Assembly (NCBI RefSeq): GCF_001955715.1 | Contig: NZ_CP019239.1 | Coordinates: 744,001-808,000, forward strand | Direction of reading: 5' to 3' | Length of the DNA: 64,000 nt | Source of the DNA: Rhodoferax saidenbachensis | GTDB lineage: Bacteria > Pseudomonadota > Gammaproteobacteria > Burkholderiales > Burkholderiaceae_C | Part shown: piece after piece, positions 62,932 to 64,000 of the stretch | How positions within the stretch are numbered: the stretch's first letter is position 1 | How the letters are laid out: each line of letters opens with the position of its first letter | The notes under the pieces: generated by a model | Databases searched by the model: none | Told to the model about the DNA's origin: nothing | What the model saw: only the letters and a program-made list of their open reading frames with translations | Translations under genes and position numbers: made by a program

Positions 62932-62938
62932 GTTAGGC
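62932..62938 (-). other. GCCTAAC at a gene end, candidate attC half-site (R-double-prime)
   Basis: On the minus strand GCCTAAC overlaps the TAA stop of the upstream hypothetical gene, as in integron cassettes, and is followed by CGTCAACGGGAC and GTCGGCTGAAC before the next gene. A matching GTTRRRC half is not found at the far side, so the site would be degenerate. Confidence 0.3.
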
Positions 62939-63367
62939 CCCGGTTTGCCCCAGAACAAATGATGAGATATCTTGGTGCTCAACGGTCAGCCCATACACAA
63001 CCTCGCATGCCCATTCCTTTGCGCCGACCTGTTCAAGAACTTGAGCGCGCGTGAGCATTCGACCTGAAGCAGCGATGAGGGCGCTAAATGGGGCATCGGT
63101 TGGCTCCGTGATGCTGGTCGCCAAATTGCCATCCTGGACGCGCGTGTGCAACGTTACCCACCAAATACTTGAATCTGATTCATGCCAGGGACCACTTCCG
63201 ATTTGAGTCAAAACGTGTGGCTCTCCGGGCTGACACGCCATAAGTGCCGTTCGGAACAGTACATTGCTTCCACTGCCATACTCGAACCCTCCTTGGAGCA
63301 AGCGAAGCGATTTGCCACAGCCACATGGGCAAATATGCAGAGTCCAGCTTGGTTTGACGATGGGCAT
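62933..63367 (-). CDS. Hypothetical protein, 144 residues
   Basis: From ATG 63367. No family recognised. Early cysteines in HICPCGCGKSLRLL look like a small zinc-binding start; the middle holds GPWHESDSSIWWVTLHTRVQDG. The larger reading upstream is an unlikely extension. It lies 19 bp downstream of a membrane protein gene in the same direction. Confidence 0.6.
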   Translation of the reverse strand: MPIVKPSWTLHICPCGCGKSLRLLQGGFEYGSGSNVLFRTALMACQPGEPHVLTQIGSGPWHESDSSIWWVTLHTRVQDGNLATSITEPTDAPFSALIAASGRMLTRAQVLEQVGAKEWACEVVYGLTVEHQDISSFVLGQTGA

Positions 63368-63386
63368 GAGGTGATGTTTCAGGTGC

Positions 63387-63824
63387 CTACCAGAATAGCT
63401 TTGCGGCTGACACAGCCAACAATGGAATGCCAGCCGCAAGCAATGCATAAAGAATGACCGGCGGCGTCTTCTGAGAAATGGAATACGCAATGTATGCCTC
63501 ACTCGGCTTGCGCCTACACAGCATGGCAACTACTGGAAGCACAAGCAATGGCGATGAAAGTGCGAAACCAAATCCGACTCCAAATGGCCGCCAATCACCT
63601 TTGTCGTACCCGCCCAATGGGTACAAGGCTATACCGGCTAGAAAGCCACCCAACAAGAGTAGGTTTGCCAAGCGAATCGCCCATCGAAACTGAAAGACCA
63701 ACGTTTCTGAGGATTTACCGCCATACATCCGCGGAACCCACTTTGACCATGCGTAGCAAATCAGAACTGCAATCAGTCCGCCGAGTGTCCCGGAGAAAAT
63801 AGGGTTAAGGCCATTTACATCCAT
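63387..63824 (-). CDS. Four-TM hypothetical membrane protein
   Basis: 145 residues with four hydrophobic segments (about 12-30, 48-68, 82-103, 120-142) and no recognised family. Together with the next gene it forms a two-gene unit bounded by a GTTAGGC and a GCCTAAC, like an integron cassette. Confidence 0.65.
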   Translation of the reverse strand: MDVNGLNPIFSGTLGGLIAVLICYAWSKWVPRMYGGKSSETLVFQFRWAIRLANLLLLGGFLAGIALYPLGGYDKGDWRPFGVGFGFALSSPLLVLPVVAMLCRRKPSEAYIAYSISQKTPPVILYALLAAGIPLLAVSAAKLFW

Positions 63825-63829
63825 GTGAA

Positions 63830-63890
63830 GCCTAACGCTCCTGTTGCAGGCCGCTATGCGCAGGCACGGTGTTGAACTTGCGAATTGTGA
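63830..63890 (-). other. Candidate integron attC site
   Basis: On the minus strand, GTTAGGC (63830-63836, a consensus R-prime half) lies 5 bases before the membrane gene start and is preceded by CTGCAACAGGAGC and further up ACAATTCG and GTTCAACAC, similar to the L-site layout of attC. The outer R-double-prime half is degenerate. Nothing else was seen from 63891 to 64000. Confidence 0.4.
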
Positions 63891-64000
63891 GATCGCAGTT
63901 GTGGCGTAGATGCATTCTTCAGGTTGGCCCTGGGCCGTTGAAAGTTAGCGCAAACCTATCCTTGGAAAGAAATAGCTGATTCGAGCAGAAATCTTGATCG

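Overview
The window looks like the chromosome of a Comamonadaceae-type betaproteobacterium (Rhodoferax/Polaromonas/Acidovorax-like). GC is high, gene content and order in the first half are typical of that family (ruvB end, ttcA, folB, midA, glmU/glmS, cca, slt), and intergenic hairpin repeats of the kind scattered through these genomes are present. This placement is inference from gene content; no 16S gene is in the window.

Bases 1-33,615 are a mostly ordinary core segment. It runs from the end of ruvB through a fused ether-lipid-type membrane enzyme, c-di-GMP enzymes, ttcA, pterin/folate genes (folB and a pteridine-reductase-like SDR) and a MidA methyltransferase. Next comes a sugar uptake block: phosphomannose-isomerase-like cupin, ROK kinase, Gfo/Idh oxidoreductase and a four-gene CUT1 ABC importer, followed by a TctDE-like two-component system and a PAS-GGDEF-EAL protein. 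After cca, a GST-like gene, slt and 5-formyl-THF cyclo-ligase, the UDP-GlcNAc genes glmU and glmS bracket a histidine kinase, a NUDIX hydrolase and DeoR and Lrp regulators.

Bases 33,616-64,000 are accessory. Directly downstream of glmS, the classical attTn7 neighbourhood, lies a dense defence and RNA-repair island. (i) 33.9-35.1 kb: a translationally coupled pair, a small diadenylate-cyclase-like (DAC) protein and a two-TM beta-barrel effector of Cap15 type, diverging from a CBASS operon. This resembles Panoptes in layout but with a different cyclase fold. (ii) 35.4-38.6 kb: a type II CBASS core, DncV-like CD-NTase, Cap2 (E2-E1) and Cap3 (JAB protease). (iii) 38.6-40.4 kb, convergent: a second CD-NTase with an AGS-C-like tail and a CapV-like patatin remnant cut off at a tRNA 3-prime fragment. 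(iv) 40.4-40.7 kb: three tRNA genes (Arg-CCT, Val-TAC, Arg-TCT). (v) 40.8-48.6 kb: an HNH nuclease and a complete sigma54-controlled RNA-repair locus, rtcR <- | -> rsr (Ro60), five tandem Y-RNA-like RNAs, rtcB, rlaP and rtcA. The five RNAs share a 17-nt motif and each is closed by its own 5-prime/3-prime stem; one carries a clear circularly permuted tRNA-like module.

From 48.6 to 64 kb there is an AraC-regulated TonB-dependent siderophore receptor cluster, an NmrA-like/HxlR pair, an XRE protein, HU, a HEPN (RNDLAH) candidate abortive-infection protein, a LysR/carboxymuconolactone-decarboxylase-like pair, an IS1182 element with 20-bp inverted repeats that interrupts a small ORF, and integron-cassette-like small genes. 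Four copies of an intergenic repeat with the core CGCTTTGGGTCGAC are spread through 48.7-56.9 kb.

As a working picture, the island combines cyclic-nucleotide signalled abortive infection (CBASS plus a possible DAC/Cap15 guard) with RNA cleavage (HEPN) and RNA repair (Rtc, RlaP, Ro/Y RNA). Functions are assigned from recognisable motifs in the translations and nucleotide structures seen by eye; no database search was run.
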